Shown here: one piece after another, positions 27,710 through 36,123 of the stretch | Numbering within the stretch: the stretch's first letter is position 1 | Layout of the letters: each line of letters begins with the position of its first letter | Source: Paraburkholderia sp. D15 | GTDB lineage: Bacteria; Pseudomonadota; Gammaproteobacteria; Burkholderiales; Burkholderiaceae | Assembly: GCF_029910215.1 (NCBI RefSeq) | Contig: NZ_CP110396.1 | Location: 1,240,001 to 1,304,000, forward strand | DNA length: 64,000 nt | Direction of reading: 5' to 3' | The notes under the pieces: model-generated | What the model was told of the DNA's origin: nothing | Seen by the model: the letters and a program-made list of their open reading frames with translations, nothing else | Database searches by the model: none | Made by a program: the position numbers and the translations under genes

Positions 27710-28810
27710 ATGAAGACCCGTACGATGCTGTGCTCGCTGACCGCCATGACTGCATTGAGTGCGATGAACGCCGCTTGCGCCGCGGACACCTCGCTGAATG
27801 TGTACAACTGGTCCGACTACATTGCGAAGGACACGATTGCCAACTTCGAGAAGCAGTCCGGCATCAACGTGAAATACGATAGTTACGACAGCGACGACAC
27901 ATTGCAGGCGAAACTGCTGGCAGGTAGTTCCGGCTACGACATCGTCGTGCCGACATCGAGCTATATGGCGCGTCAGATCGAAGCCGGCGTGTATCAGAAG
28001 ATCGATAAATCGAAGATGCCGAATCTCGCGAATCTCGATCCGGGCCTGATGAAACTGATCGCCGACGCGGACCCCGGCAATCAATACGGTGTGCCCTGGG
28101 CATGGGGCACGGACGGCATCGGCTACAACGTACAGGCGGTGAAAAAAGCACTCGGCGCGGATGCGCCGGTGGATAGCTGGTCGCTGATATTCGACGCGGC
28201 CAATCTCGCGAAGGTCAAGAGTTGCGGCGTGTCGTTCCTCGATTCGGCGGCGGACGTTTTCCCCGCCGTGCTTCAGTATCTGCACAAAGATCCGAACAGC
28301 ACCAATCCCGGCGACTATCAGGCGGCCTACGAAGTACTGAAGAAGGTTCGACCGTACATCACGCAGTTCAATTCGTCCGGCTATATCAACGACCTCGCGA
28401 ATAACGACATATGCGTCGCGTTCGGTTTTTCCGGCGACGTGGGAATCGCGCGGCGGCGAGCATCCGAGGCCAGGCGATCCTATGAAGTGCGCTTCTCCAA
28501 TATCAAGGACGCGGGTCTGCTCTGGATGGACGTGATGGTCATTCCAAAAGATGCGCCGCATCCGGAAGCGGCGATGAAGTGGATGAACTACATCGAAGAT
28601 CCGAAGGTGAGCGCCGAGATCACCAACGAAGTGTTCTATCCGACCGCGAATCGCGCCGCGCGGCAGTTCGTCACGCCGGCTATCGAGCAGGACGCGAACG
28701 TTTACCCGCCTGAAACGGTGTTGAACAAGATGACGCTGATGCGCCCGCAACCGGCGCCGATCATGCGGCTGGAGAACCGGTTGTGGGCCCAGTTGAAGTC
28801 CGGTAGCTAA
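27710..28810 (+). CDS. Polyamine ABC transporter substrate-binding protein (PotF-like)
   Basis: A 366-aa periplasmic protein with a signal peptide (cleaved near ACA-AD at residue 24). LNVYNWSDYIA at the mature N-terminus is the signature of PotD/PotF. YDSYDSDDTLQAKLLAGSSGYDIVVPTSSYM and WAWGTDGIGYN are typical of the putrescine-binding PotF branch. An AGGAGA ribosome site precedes the ATG. No permease or ATPase genes lie next to it, and a terminator follows, so it is an orphan binding protein that may serve a transporter encoded elsewhere or act as a sensor. Confidence 0.9.
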   Translation: MKTRTMLCSLTAMTALSAMNAACAADTSLNVYNWSDYIAKDTIANFEKQSGINVKYDSYDSDDTLQAKLLAGSSGYDIVVPTSSYMARQIEAGVYQKIDKSKMPNLANLDPGLMKLIADADPGNQYGVPWAWGTDGIGYNVQAVKKALGADAPVDSWSLIFDAANLAKVKSCGVSFLDSAADVFPAVLQYLHKDPNSTNPGDYQAAYEVLKKVRPYITQFNSSGYINDLANNDICVAFGFSGDVGIARRRASEARRSYEVRFSNIKDAGLLWMDVMVIPKDAPHPEAAMKWMNYIEDPKVSAEITNEVFYPTANRAARQFVTPAIEQDANVYPPETVLNKMTLMRPQPAPIMRLENRLWAQLKSGS

Positions 28811-28865
28811 TAGCGGCGACGCGATGCCATGAGCAGGCCCGTTGTTTTCAGATGAGTCTTTTCCG

Positions 28866-28905
28866 GCGTGGCGCATGCAGTGGGTGCGTGTGCCACGCTT
28901 TTTTT
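28866..28905 (+). terminator. Terminator after the PotF-like gene
   Basis: Stem GCGTGGC (28866-28872) pairs with GCCACGC (28892-28898), with further pairs inside, followed by seven T residues. Confidence 0.8.
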
Positions 28906-28950
28906 GCCTTGTGTTCTTTTGCCTTGTGTTCTTTTGCCTTGCGCTTTTTG
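28906..28950 (+). repeat. 15-bp tandem repeat, three copies
   Basis: GCCTTGTGTTCTTTT is present twice exactly (28906-28920, 28921-28935) and a third time with changes (28936-28950). It lies between the terminator and the cupin gene, in the probable 5' leader of the cupin gene. Confidence 0.85.
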
Positions 28951-28984
28951 CGCCGATTTTTATCCCGCTCTTATCCAGGACATC

Positions 28985-29347
28985 ATGAGTATTTCGAACA
29001 TCGTCGATTTTTCGCTGCCCGCCAGGGAGAGTGTCGAGTACATGCCGAAGCCGGAAGCGATTCTGGCTGGCACACCGTTGCAACAGGTTCATGCGCATTT
29101 CACCAGTCCCTGCGGTCAACTCGCCGCCGGGCTATGGGAAGGCGCTTGCGGCACGTGGAGCGTGAATTTCACCGAGAGCGAATACTGCGAAATTCTCGAA
29201 GGCGTATCCGTGATTCGCGATGCGAACGGCACCGGTAAAACCGTTCGCGCCGGCGACCGATTCCTCATTCCGGCGGGATTCAAGGGAACATGGGAAGTGC
29301 TGGAGCCGTGCAGGAAAGTATTCGTTTCCGTGGAATTCAAGGCTTAA
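28985..29347 (+). CDS. Cupin domain protein (Cupin_3/DUF861 type)
   Basis: A 120-aa single-domain cupin. The core reads GTWSVNFTESEYCEILEGVSVIRD (split here as GTWSVNFTESEYC and EILEGVSVIRD) and GDRFLIPAGFKGTWEVLEPC, the pattern of DUF861 proteins related to ureidoglycolate and (S)-amine-catabolism cupins. Members are often encoded beside PotF-like proteins, as here, but a terminator separates the two genes. The function is unknown. Confidence 0.85.
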   Translation: MSISNIVDFSLPARESVEYMPKPEAILAGTPLQQVHAHFTSPCGQLAAGLWEGACGTWSVNFTESEYCEILEGVSVIRDANGTGKTVRAGDRFLIPAGFKGTWEVLEPCRKVFVSVEFKA

Positions 29348-29373
29348 CGAGCGATTTTCGTCAGTGCCGATGA

Positions 29374-29421
29374 GAGAAAAAAGAGAGGCGCACGTGATCG
29401 TGCACCTCCCCTAAGTTTTTC
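29374..29421. terminator. Bidirectional terminator between cupin and effector-like genes
   Basis: Stem GAGGCGCACG (29385-29394) pairs with CGTGCACCTC (29399-29408) with one C/A mismatch and a TGAT loop. A T-run lies on the plus side (29416-29420) and an A-run on the minus side (29377-29382), so it can serve both convergent genes. Confidence 0.75.
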
Positions 29422-29433
29422 TCATGTTTACCG

Positions 29434-31740
29434 TCAAACGGTGTAATGCTTCGGGTCCGCGATGATCAAGTCGCCGTACGAATCGTTCTTGTAGTTCGAC
29501 ATATCGAACTTCACCTGCTTTGTCTCCGGGTCCAGCATGTTGTTCACGAGTATCAGATTTTTCGCCTGGCTGTTTCGCGCAATGCCATCGAGTTTCGGCA
29601 CGGTGAATACGCCTTGCGATTGCGGTGAGAGAAAGCGCGCCGTCACCGAATCGTCGTGCTTCGAATAGGTGATGGCGACCGCCCGCTCGAAGCTACGCAT
29701 CGGCTGTCCCGTAGCCGGCCAGCCGAACATCTGCGGCGAGCGCGACAGGAGTGTCACGGAATCGGCACTCATATTCTCGTTGATGTTCTTCAGGTACGGT
29801 TTCGCTTTCGTTGCGAAGCTCTTCTCGCGCTCGGACAAGGCGGTCTGATAGTAACGCTTCGCGGCCGCCGTCGCGTTAGCCGGCAGTTCGCGCGGCACGC
29901 CGTCTTTCGGCGGCGTCCCCGGTTTATTGCCTTGCGCTATTTCGAACGACTCGACCGCGGGTCGCATCGCGTGCCGGTAGAGCGGACCGAACCAGTTGAC
30001 CAGCGGCGTGGCGTTGAGCGCGGCTTCCTTGTACTCGGTGTGCATGGCGTCGGCTTCCGTATTGCGTCCTTCCGCGCGCAATTTGTTGACCTCGCCCCGG
30101 AGTACTTCCGCGTGGTGGATCTCGGCAAAATTCGGAAACAGCAAAGCCGCCGCCGCGGCGGGAGGGAAGGCGAACGCCGCGGCCGCCGCGGCGAGCCCGC
30201 CAAACAGATGGACCGCGTCGTTGCCCACGTTCCATTTGGCCTGTTCGCTGTCCGGATGCGCTCGCAGTTCCTTCGCGTCCTTGCCCAGTTGTACGCTGGA
30301 CGGCACGACGCCAAGCACGGTGCCTCCGGCGGAAAGCGCTTTCGATGCCAGACCCAGCATTGCGCCGCCTCTTATGTTGGCGGCGGCAATGACGTCGCCG
30401 GCGGAACCTACTACATCGGAAGACAACGTCAGTGCGCTCAATGCGCTTGGGTTCTCCTTCTGATTCTTGATGTCCGACGCGAGCGCCATCGCGTCGACCA
30501 CGACCCAATGTCCATTCCCCCTGACGCTGCTCGGCACCCTGTCACGCCAACCCGCAGTTGCCGCGACAGGGACGTCGATCCGTTCGGGCATTCGCAAGGT
30601 CTGGCTCGATCGATCGCGTGTCAGCGGCGCCGCCGTCGTAGGGGCCCGCCATTCGGTTTTTTGCGTGCGCTGATTCCGGGTTTCGACGCTCGCCTGCGAC
30701 GTACGGCCAATCCCTGACGTTCCAGCCGCATGATCGGTCAGCAGCGGCAACCGTATCGGCGTTTCGCGTTCGCGCGCCGCTGCATGCGTCTGCGACGAGG
30801 TTCCCGCCTGCGTCGCGGTCTCCGCATGAGCGGCCGTTGCCGCGCGCGTCGTATCGGCCTTCGGCGAATGCGTGGCCTGCGGAGCATCGTGAAACGGGCC
30901 TGCCTCCGTTTGCATCTCACGGCTCATTTTCTTCGCTCCAGTCAAGGCGTCGAACGATGGATGCGGATCGGTCTGCACGTGCTGACTGGGTGCCTGATTC
31001 GACGTTTGCGTGGCTCTGTTCACGTCGGCGACCGTGGTTTGCGCCGGCGCATCCCGTTTCGCTCGCGCATCGCTTGGAAGATGGGGCGACTCAAGCGCTT
31101 GCGGCGAAGTTTGCGTGCCCGAGTCGACGGTTTTTCGCGTAGCCGGTCGAGTCGGCGGAGATGCGGGTCGCGGATTCAATTCGCGCAATTCGACCGCGCC
31201 CCGTTCCGGCGACGAGATCAAGCGCGAATACGTTCTTTGTCTTACCGGCGCGAACAGATAATTGCGCACCGTCGCCCGCTTGTCCTGAACGTTCGAGAAA
31301 TCGATGGCGTAGCCAATCGCGTTTCCCAAACCCTTGGCGATCTGCAATAAGGTTCCGCCAGTGGACTGAGTGCTTCCGGGGTCGCCCAATTGTCCAATTA
31401 GTCCCGCCGCTCTCAGTGTGTTACCCACTATTCCGTTAGCCGCATAGCCCATCCGGTTGGCCTGCATGAGCGCCGCCGGAATGGCGTGTTGAGGCACGGT
31501 CTTTTGCAGTGCATTCCAGGCAAGATTCAAACCGCCCGCCTTGAAGTGCAAACTATTGCCGAATGGCGCGGGGACCGACGACGAAACGGATTCGTCATGC
31601 TGCGGAATAAAGATCGCCGGAACGACGGACTCTTCGTCTTTATCGTTCTCTCCATTCCGCCCACCACCGCCTATTTGACCCGGGTCGTTCGTCACCTGTG
31701 CCGCGCTGCGAGGAAAACTGTTCGAGATTGACGTCGTCAT
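29434..31740 (-). CDS. Large hypothetical protein, secreted-effector-like
   Basis: A 768-aa protein with no family I recognise. The first 60 residues are Ser/Thr/Asn-rich with no signal peptide, as in many type III effectors. Residues about 190-385 are disordered, Thr/Pro/Gln/Ala-rich and carry repeated TQT-type motifs: SGTQTS (207-212), RATQTS (242-247), HVQTD (254-258), REMQTE (274-279), SSQTH (315-319) and SSQTL (378-382). Residues about 435-540 are hydrophobic and Ala/Gly-rich (AGGTVLGVVP, GGLAAAAAAFAFPPAAAAALLF) and may insert into membranes. A globular-looking C-terminal region (615-768) ends DLIIADPKHYTV. No secretion system is in the window and I found no TTCG-N16-TTCG Hrp box upstream. 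Confidence 0.7.
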   Translation of the reverse strand: MTTSISNSFPRSAAQVTNDPGQIGGGGRNGENDKDEESVVPAIFIPQHDESVSSSVPAPFGNSLHFKAGGLNLAWNALQKTVPQHAIPAALMQANRMGYAANGIVGNTLRAAGLIGQLGDPGSTQSTGGTLLQIAKGLGNAIGYAIDFSNVQDKRATVRNYLFAPVRQRTYSRLISSPERGAVELRELNPRPASPPTRPATRKTVDSGTQTSPQALESPHLPSDARAKRDAPAQTTVADVNRATQTSNQAPSQHVQTDPHPSFDALTGAKKMSREMQTEAGPFHDAPQATHSPKADTTRAATAAHAETATQAGTSSQTHAAARERETPIRLPLLTDHAAGTSGIGRTSQASVETRNQRTQKTEWRAPTTAAPLTRDRSSQTLRMPERIDVPVAATAGWRDRVPSSVRGNGHWVVVDAMALASDIKNQKENPSALSALTLSSDVVGSAGDVIAAANIRGGAMLGLASKALSAGGTVLGVVPSSVQLGKDAKELRAHPDSEQAKWNVGNDAVHLFGGLAAAAAAFAFPPAAAAALLFPNFAEIHHAEVLRGEVNKLRAEGRNTEADAMHTEYKEAALNATPLVNWFGPLYRHAMRPAVESFEIAQGNKPGTPPKDGVPRELPANATAAAKRYYQTALSEREKSFATKAKPYLKNINENMSADSVTLLSRSPQMFGWPATGQPMRSFERAVAITYSKHDDSVTARFLSPQSQGVFTVPKLDGIARNSQAKNLILVNNMLDPETKQVKFDMSNYKNDSYGDLIIADPKHYTV

Positions 31741-31843
31741 GTGAAAGCCTCTGATAGTGCAACGTGAGCGTTCATTGAAGCACGCTCGTTTCAGGGCTAT
31801 GTGCTACGCACGTAGAGTGACGATGCTTCCCGGCAGGCTGTTT

Positions 31844-32806
31844 TCAGCGACGTTTTTTCTGCACACTTCTTTCAATAAGCTTTCTCGACAACTTTTCCGG
31901 GGGACGCGACTCCCGGCTTTCCAGCCCGAATCGCTCCATCAGAAAATCGATCACGCTGCGCAATTTCGCGGTCGGCCGCCGATCCTGCGCGTAGATCAGA
32001 TGCATCGGCGTGGGCCGATACGACCACGACGGCAATACCGGTACCAGGCGGCCAGCCGCGATATCGTCGACGAGCAGTACTTCCGGCTGCAGCACGATAC
32101 CCGCGCCGCTCAAGGCAGCCATCCGCAATGCGCCGCCATGATTCGACGTAAAGCGCCCCTTGACCGTCATGTCGCAAGTTTCGCCGCCGGGACCGACCAG
32201 ACGCCAGAGATCGTGCCGGCTCCAGTACGACAAGCCGAGGCAGGTGTGCGCATTCAACTGCGTCGGATGATCCGGTTGTCCATGCTCGCGCAGATAGCCC
32301 GGCGCCGCCGCGAGAATCCGCCTATACGGTTGCAGCGGACGCGCAACGAGATTGGCGTCGTCGATCTCGCCGATCTGGATGCCGAGTTCGTAACCCTCGT
32401 CGATCAACGCATGCGCGCGGTTATCCAGCGTCAACTCGACACTCACTTCCGGATGACGCGCCAGATAATCGGTCAGTACCGGCACCAGGCTATGACTGCC
32501 GAACGTGACCGGCGCCACCAGTCTTACCTGCCCGCGCGGACTGCTCTGCAATTCCGATGCGCTCGCTTCGGCCAACTCCACTTCCGCCAGCGCGCTTCGG
32601 CAGCGTTCGAAATAAAGCCGTCCCACTTCGGTCAATTGCTGACGCCGTGTCGTGCGATGAAGCAGACGCGCGCCAAGACGTTGTTCGATCGTGCGGATAT
32701 GTTTCGCGACCATCGTCGGAGAGACGTCGCTGAGCGCGGCCGCGGCGGCGAAACTGCCGCTTTCCACGACTCGCACGAACATCGCCATGCCGGCGAGCTT
32801 ATCCAT
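31844..32806 (-). CDS. LysR family transcriptional regulator
   Basis: A 320-aa LysR protein. The N-terminal HTH reads MAMFVRVVESGSFAAAAA and SPTMVAKHIRTIEQRLGARL, and the substrate domain follows from about residue 90 (GQVRLVAPVTFGSHSLVPVL). It belongs to the CrgA/AaeR-like branch that often controls quinone or aromatic stress genes. It is divergent from the small tautomerase gene, 118 bases away, which is its most likely target. Confidence 0.88.
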   Translation of the reverse strand: MDKLAGMAMFVRVVESGSFAAAAALSDVSPTMVAKHIRTIEQRLGARLLHRTTRRQQLTEVGRLYFERCRSALAEVELAEASASELQSSPRGQVRLVAPVTFGSHSLVPVLTDYLARHPEVSVELTLDNRAHALIDEGYELGIQIGEIDDANLVARPLQPYRRILAAAPGYLREHGQPDHPTQLNAHTCLGLSYWSRHDLWRLVGPGGETCDMTVKGRFTSNHGGALRMAALSGAGIVLQPEVLLVDDIAAGRLVPVLPSWSYRPTPMHLIYAQDRRPTAKLRSVIDFLMERFGLESRESRPPEKLSRKLIERSVQKKRR

Positions 32807-32924
32807 GATTGAGAACCTGGCGGTGTTGAATGACTGAAATCATCGCATGTTTATCCGCGCTTCAATGTGCCCGACACTGCGTGTACTGGCTTTCCATCCG
32901 GAACGCCGCTAACGGAGAACTGTC

Positions 32925-33110
32925 ATGCCTGTCCTGCATCTGGAAATGCTGCCCGGCCGCACGCTGGAACAAAAGCGCGCGTTCGTTCGTGAAGTCACAC
33001 GCGTTACCGTCGAAACGTTGGCCTGCCCGCCGGAAAGTCTCGACGTGGTCATTACCGAAGTGCCGCGCGACGCGTGGGCGAAGGCGGGTAAGTTGATTGC
33101 GGACGCCTGA
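32925..33110 (+). CDS. 4-oxalocrotonate tautomerase family protein
   Basis: A 61-aa protein, the usual length of the 4-OT family. The start MPVLHLEMLPGRTLEQK supplies the N-terminal catalytic Pro after removal of Met, and ACPPESLDVVITEVPRDAWAKAG fits the C-terminal half with the WAK segment. A GGAG ribosome site lies 8 bases upstream. It probably forms a hexamer and catalyses keto-enol tautomerisation or a side reaction on an aromatic metabolite; the substrate is unknown. Confidence 0.88.
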   Translation: MPVLHLEMLPGRTLEQKRAFVREVTRVTVETLACPPESLDVVITEVPRDAWAKAGKLIADA

Positions 33111-33216
33111 AAGAGCGGCCGGGATTGAAGTCGAAGTCGAATGGAAAAGCCGCTTCGCTATCGCGCGTTCTGCGCGTCAGCGAGGTGGCTTTGGCACACC
33201 GAGACAAGGCACGAAA

Positions 33217-33609
33217 CTAATGGCATGGTGCCTTTTTCCTGGTTGCATCAAAACGCCGCTCCAGTTCATTCAGATCCGCAACGAACCATAGCGTGTCGCC
33301 ACGATTACTTTCGTGAGTCAATGCACGCAATGCAGTACTTTGCTCAAGCCACGAAGCGATGTTCCCGACGACGGCCACCTTCAATTGATAATTGATCAAC
33401 TTCTGCACGACACGGCCGGCCATTCCCGTCGCGAGCTTGAAGAAGTCGTCAGGCAACGCGACGCTGCGCAATACGACCCAACTCGCGTCATGCTCGCGTG
33501 CGGCAACGATCAGTGCATCGACGTCGCGTTCATCGGCAAGCCACCGCTCGTCGTTTTCCGCGCTAACGAGAACACGCGTGTCGCCCAGGGTCAATCCGCT
33601 ATATCGCAC
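33217..33609 (-). CDS. DUF4180-like protein
   Basis: A 130-aa protein that fits DUF4180: an alpha/beta domain with VVLRSVALPDDFFKLATGMAGRVVQKLINYQLKVAVVG (read in parts: LPDDFFKLATGMAG, KLINYQLKVAVVG) and DTLWFVADLNELERRF at the end. The family is uncharacterised. Its start overlaps the stop of the hydrolase gene by 11 bases, so it is the last gene of a three-gene operon. Confidence 0.8.
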   Translation of the reverse strand: MRYSGLTLGDTRVLVSAENDERWLADERDVDALIVAAREHDASWVVLRSVALPDDFFKLATGMAGRVVQKLINYQLKVAVVGNIASWLEQSTALRALTHESNRGDTLWFVADLNELERRFDATRKKAPCH

Positions 33610-34474
33610 GATGCAATGCCTCCTCGCGAGCAGCTAGAAACCCGGCAATCGCATCGCCCTGCCCGCGAATGAAATGCGGTTGCTCCGCGAAATAGCGGAC
33701 ATCCGCGTGCGGCACCAGCCGACGCAACCGCGCCAGCGACTCCGTCGAATCGAGCAAAGCATCGCGACCACCGAGCATCGTCAACAGCGGCACGGCAAGC
33801 GTGCGCAATTGCGCATCGGTGAAAACGGGAATGGTGCCGAGCCGTGGACGAAAACCACGGTCGATCGTCTCCATCAGATCAAGCATCGCGCGATCCGCGG
33901 GTTGAAGATCGTCGGGCATCGGACCGAGCACGATGTCGCGAATACGCCGGCGCCCCCATGCGCCAAGTAGCAGTAACGGAGCGATCTTCAACAGAAACGG
34001 TTTTTGCCTGCCTATGCCGGAAGGACACAACAACGCGAGCCGCTCGACGCGCGCCGGTTTGCGAATCGCGAAATCGAGCGCCATCCACGCGCCGAGGGAA
34101 ATGCCCACCATCGCCGCGCGGTCGAGTTGCAGTGCCTGCATCACGTCGTCGAGCCACAGCGCGTAGGCGTCGCTCGCCAGGGGCGGACGAGAAGGCGCGC
34201 TCAAACCGGCTTCACCGATCACGTCGATCGCATAGACACGAAAGCGCTGCGCCCAATCGGACACGTAACGCATCCAGCTCGCCGAGTTGGTCTGCGAGCC
34301 GTGCAGCAGCAACACGGCAGGCGCATGTTCGGGGCCGGAGGCCAGCACGAAAGTGTGGCCCTCGCGAGTCGGCAGCGTGAGATGACGGCATGGCGCCGGC
34401 CAGTACGCGAGCGTGCGCCGGTAGACGTCAAGTACTTCCGCTGCCGCGCGCTTCGATCGGAAGATCGGCTTCAT
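33599..34474 (-). CDS. Alpha/beta hydrolase
   Basis: A 291-aa hydrolase without a signal peptide. The oxyanion region is VLLLHGSQTNSASW, the nucleophile elbow is VGISLGAW (Ser in GISLG), the acid is likely in GGRDALL and the His in EQPHFIRGQ. It resembles carboxylesterase/ haloalkane-type small-molecule hydrolases. Its ATG overlaps the TGA of the upstream HTH gene (ATGA), so expression is coupled. The substrate is unknown. Confidence 0.88.
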   Translation of the reverse strand: MKPIFRSKRAAAEVLDVYRRTLAYWPAPCRHLTLPTREGHTFVLASGPEHAPAVLLLHGSQTNSASWMRYVSDWAQRFRVYAIDVIGEAGLSAPSRPPLASDAYALWLDDVMQALQLDRAAMVGISLGAWMALDFAIRKPARVERLALLCPSGIGRQKPFLLKIAPLLLLGAWGRRRIRDIVLGPMPDDLQPADRAMLDLMETIDRGFRPRLGTIPVFTDAQLRTLAVPLLTMLGGRDALLDSTESLARLRRLVPHADVRYFAEQPHFIRGQGDAIAGFLAAREEALHRAI

Positions 34475-34896
34475 GGCTGAAAGGCGTCGAGCAGCGTGTC
34501 GAGCATGCCGAGCAAGACAGCGGCGTCACCGGACGCAGCGATGATCACGATCTTCAACTGACGTTGCGCCGGATCGAAGATCGTCTCCAGATGAATCGGA
34601 TAAACGGGCGAAGTACGCGCCGTCAATGCCGCCTGCAGATTTTGCGCGATGTACTGATGAAGCGCCTGCGATGCATCCGGTACTTCCGCGATGCTGGTGA
34701 CCCGCGCCGCCATTGGCCTCGCCGCGACCTCGGCCGGCACACCGGCGAACGCTTCCAGGTCCGCGCGCTGAATGCGATACGCCTTGCCGACGCGCGTGGC
34801 ACGCAGTCGCTCTTCGCGGATGAACCGCAGCACGGTTTTTGGGTGAAGGCGTAAGCGGTCAGCCGCTTCTTCAACGGTGTAGATGGCGTCGAGCAT
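34471..34896 (-). CDS. Excisionase/MerR-like HTH protein
   Basis: A 141-aa protein. The N-terminus TVEEAADRLRLHPKTVLRFIREERLRATRVGKAYRIQRADLEAF (key parts: TVEEAADRL, HPKTVLRFI, VGKAYRI) is an HTH_17 excisionase-like domain. The C-terminal half (about 65-141) is an unrecognised domain. I chose the ATG at 34896, just before DAIYTVEEAA. It is the first gene of the HTH-hydrolase-DUF4180 operon and is the probable local regulator. Confidence 0.8.
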   Translation of the reverse strand: MLDAIYTVEEAADRLRLHPKTVLRFIREERLRATRVGKAYRIQRADLEAFAGVPAEVAARPMAARVTSIAEVPDASQALHQYIAQNLQAALTARTSPVYPIHLETIFDPAQRQLKIVIIAASGDAAVLLGMLDTLLDAFQP

Positions 34897-34973
34897 CGCG
34901 ATAGGCCGGAGTAGCAACGCCAGCAATATTCCCTAATGCTCCTTATTTTGTCAAATAAAAGGAACTTTAGGGA

Positions 34974-35972
34974 TTATTGCGCGCGTTGCATCTCGCCCTG
35001 CCCCGACGCAAACCGCTCGCGATACGCCTGCGGCGTAACCGCGATCGCGCGCATCAAACTACGCCGCATGGTCTCCTCGCTGCCGAAACCGCAGCGCGCC
35101 GCGATCCGTTTGATCGGCAACGACGTATCGACAAGCAGACCGAGCGCCGTCTCGGTGCGAATCTGTTCGACCGCGCGCGCCGGCGTTTTGCCGGTCTTCG
35201 CGCGATAGTGGCGCATGAAGCTGCGCTCGCTCATGCCGACACGCGCGGCCAGCACCGCGATCGACAGATCGACGCTCAGGTGTTCGACGATCCACGCATG
35301 CAGGTCGCCGAACTGATCGTCGTCCTGTTGCAGCGACAGGGCCGCGCTGAACTGCGACTGTCCGCCCGGTCGCTTGAGAAACACGACGAGTTCGCGCGCG
35401 ACGTCGAGCGCCATCGAGCGGCCGAGATCCTCCTCGACCATCGCGAGCGCGAGGTCGATGCCCGCCGTCACGCCTGCCGACGTCCAGACCTGACCGTCTC
35501 GCACGAAAATCCGGTCGGGCTCCACCTGGAGCGCCGGAAAGCGCCGCACGAGTTCGTGACAATGCGCCCAGTGCGTGACGACGCGCCGTTGGTCCAGCAG
35601 CCCGGCCGCCGCGAGCAGAAACGCACCGGTGCAGACCGACGCGACACGCCGCGACGCGGCCGCATGCTGGCGCACCCAGCGCAGCAAAGCGGCATCTTGC
35701 GCCGCTGCATGAACCCCGCGCCCACCCGCGACGATGAAGGTATCCGACGGCGAGCGGCCCGACGGCAACGGGTAGGTTGCGAGCCCCAGGCCGGCGGACG
35801 ACATCACCGTGCCCGGTTCCGTGGCGATCACACGCGGCTCGTAGCATGGAGCAAGACCCCGCTGCCGCGCGATTTCGTTCGCCGAGGCGAACACCTGAAC
35901 TGGCCCGGACACGTCGAGAAGCTGCACGTTCGGGAAGGCGAGCACGTTGATCGAACGAAGGGTTTTACGCAT
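34974..35972 (-). CDS. GlxA family transcriptional regulator (DJ-1/AraC fusion)
   Basis: A 332-aa protein. The N-terminal DJ-1/PfpI-like domain (INVLAFPNVQLLDVSGPVQVF; CTGAFLLAAAGLLDQRR with the nucleophile-elbow Cys) is followed by a C-terminal AraC HTH (residues about 225-325; AARVGMSERSFMRHYRAKTG and IAARCGFGSEETMRRSLMR). Start chosen at MRKTLRSINVL. It is divergent from a DJ-1 hydratase-like gene, and the shared region holds two inverted repeats, so it probably controls that gene. Confidence 0.9.
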   Translation of the reverse strand: MRKTLRSINVLAFPNVQLLDVSGPVQVFASANEIARQRGLAPCYEPRVIATEPGTVMSSAGLGLATYPLPSGRSPSDTFIVAGGRGVHAAAQDAALLRWVRQHAAASRRVASVCTGAFLLAAAGLLDQRRVVTHWAHCHELVRRFPALQVEPDRIFVRDGQVWTSAGVTAGIDLALAMVEEDLGRSMALDVARELVVFLKRPGGQSQFSAALSLQQDDDQFGDLHAWIVEHLSVDLSIAVLAARVGMSERSFMRHYRAKTGKTPARAVEQIRTETALGLLVDTSLPIKRIAARCGFGSEETMRRSLMRAIAVTPQAYRERFASGQGEMQRAQ

Positions 35973-36007
35973 GGCAGGGATAAGGTCTGGCGGAAATCGA
36001 GGGGTGA

Positions 36008-36057
36008 CTGGCATTCCTGCCAGACGATACTTGCGTACAGTGGATCTGTCCATCCAC
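36008..36057. promoter_or_regulatory. Two inverted repeats between glxA-type regulator and DJ-1 gene
   Basis: CTGGCA-TTCC-TGCCAG (36008-36023) and GTGGAT-CTGTCC-ATCCAC (36040-36057) are both perfect in their arms. They are candidate operators in the divergent promoter region; which protein binds is inferred. Confidence 0.45.
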
Positions 36058-36123
36058 GCAGAGTTGGCCTGCCGTCAGGCCGCTTCCTTTTTTGACCGAC
36101 ACTTTCACCGACGAGGTACCGCA

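Noticed and set aside
31741..31860. Hrp-type box (TTCG-N16-TTCG) upstream of the effector-like gene
   Set aside because: I looked for it on the minus strand and found no matching pair.
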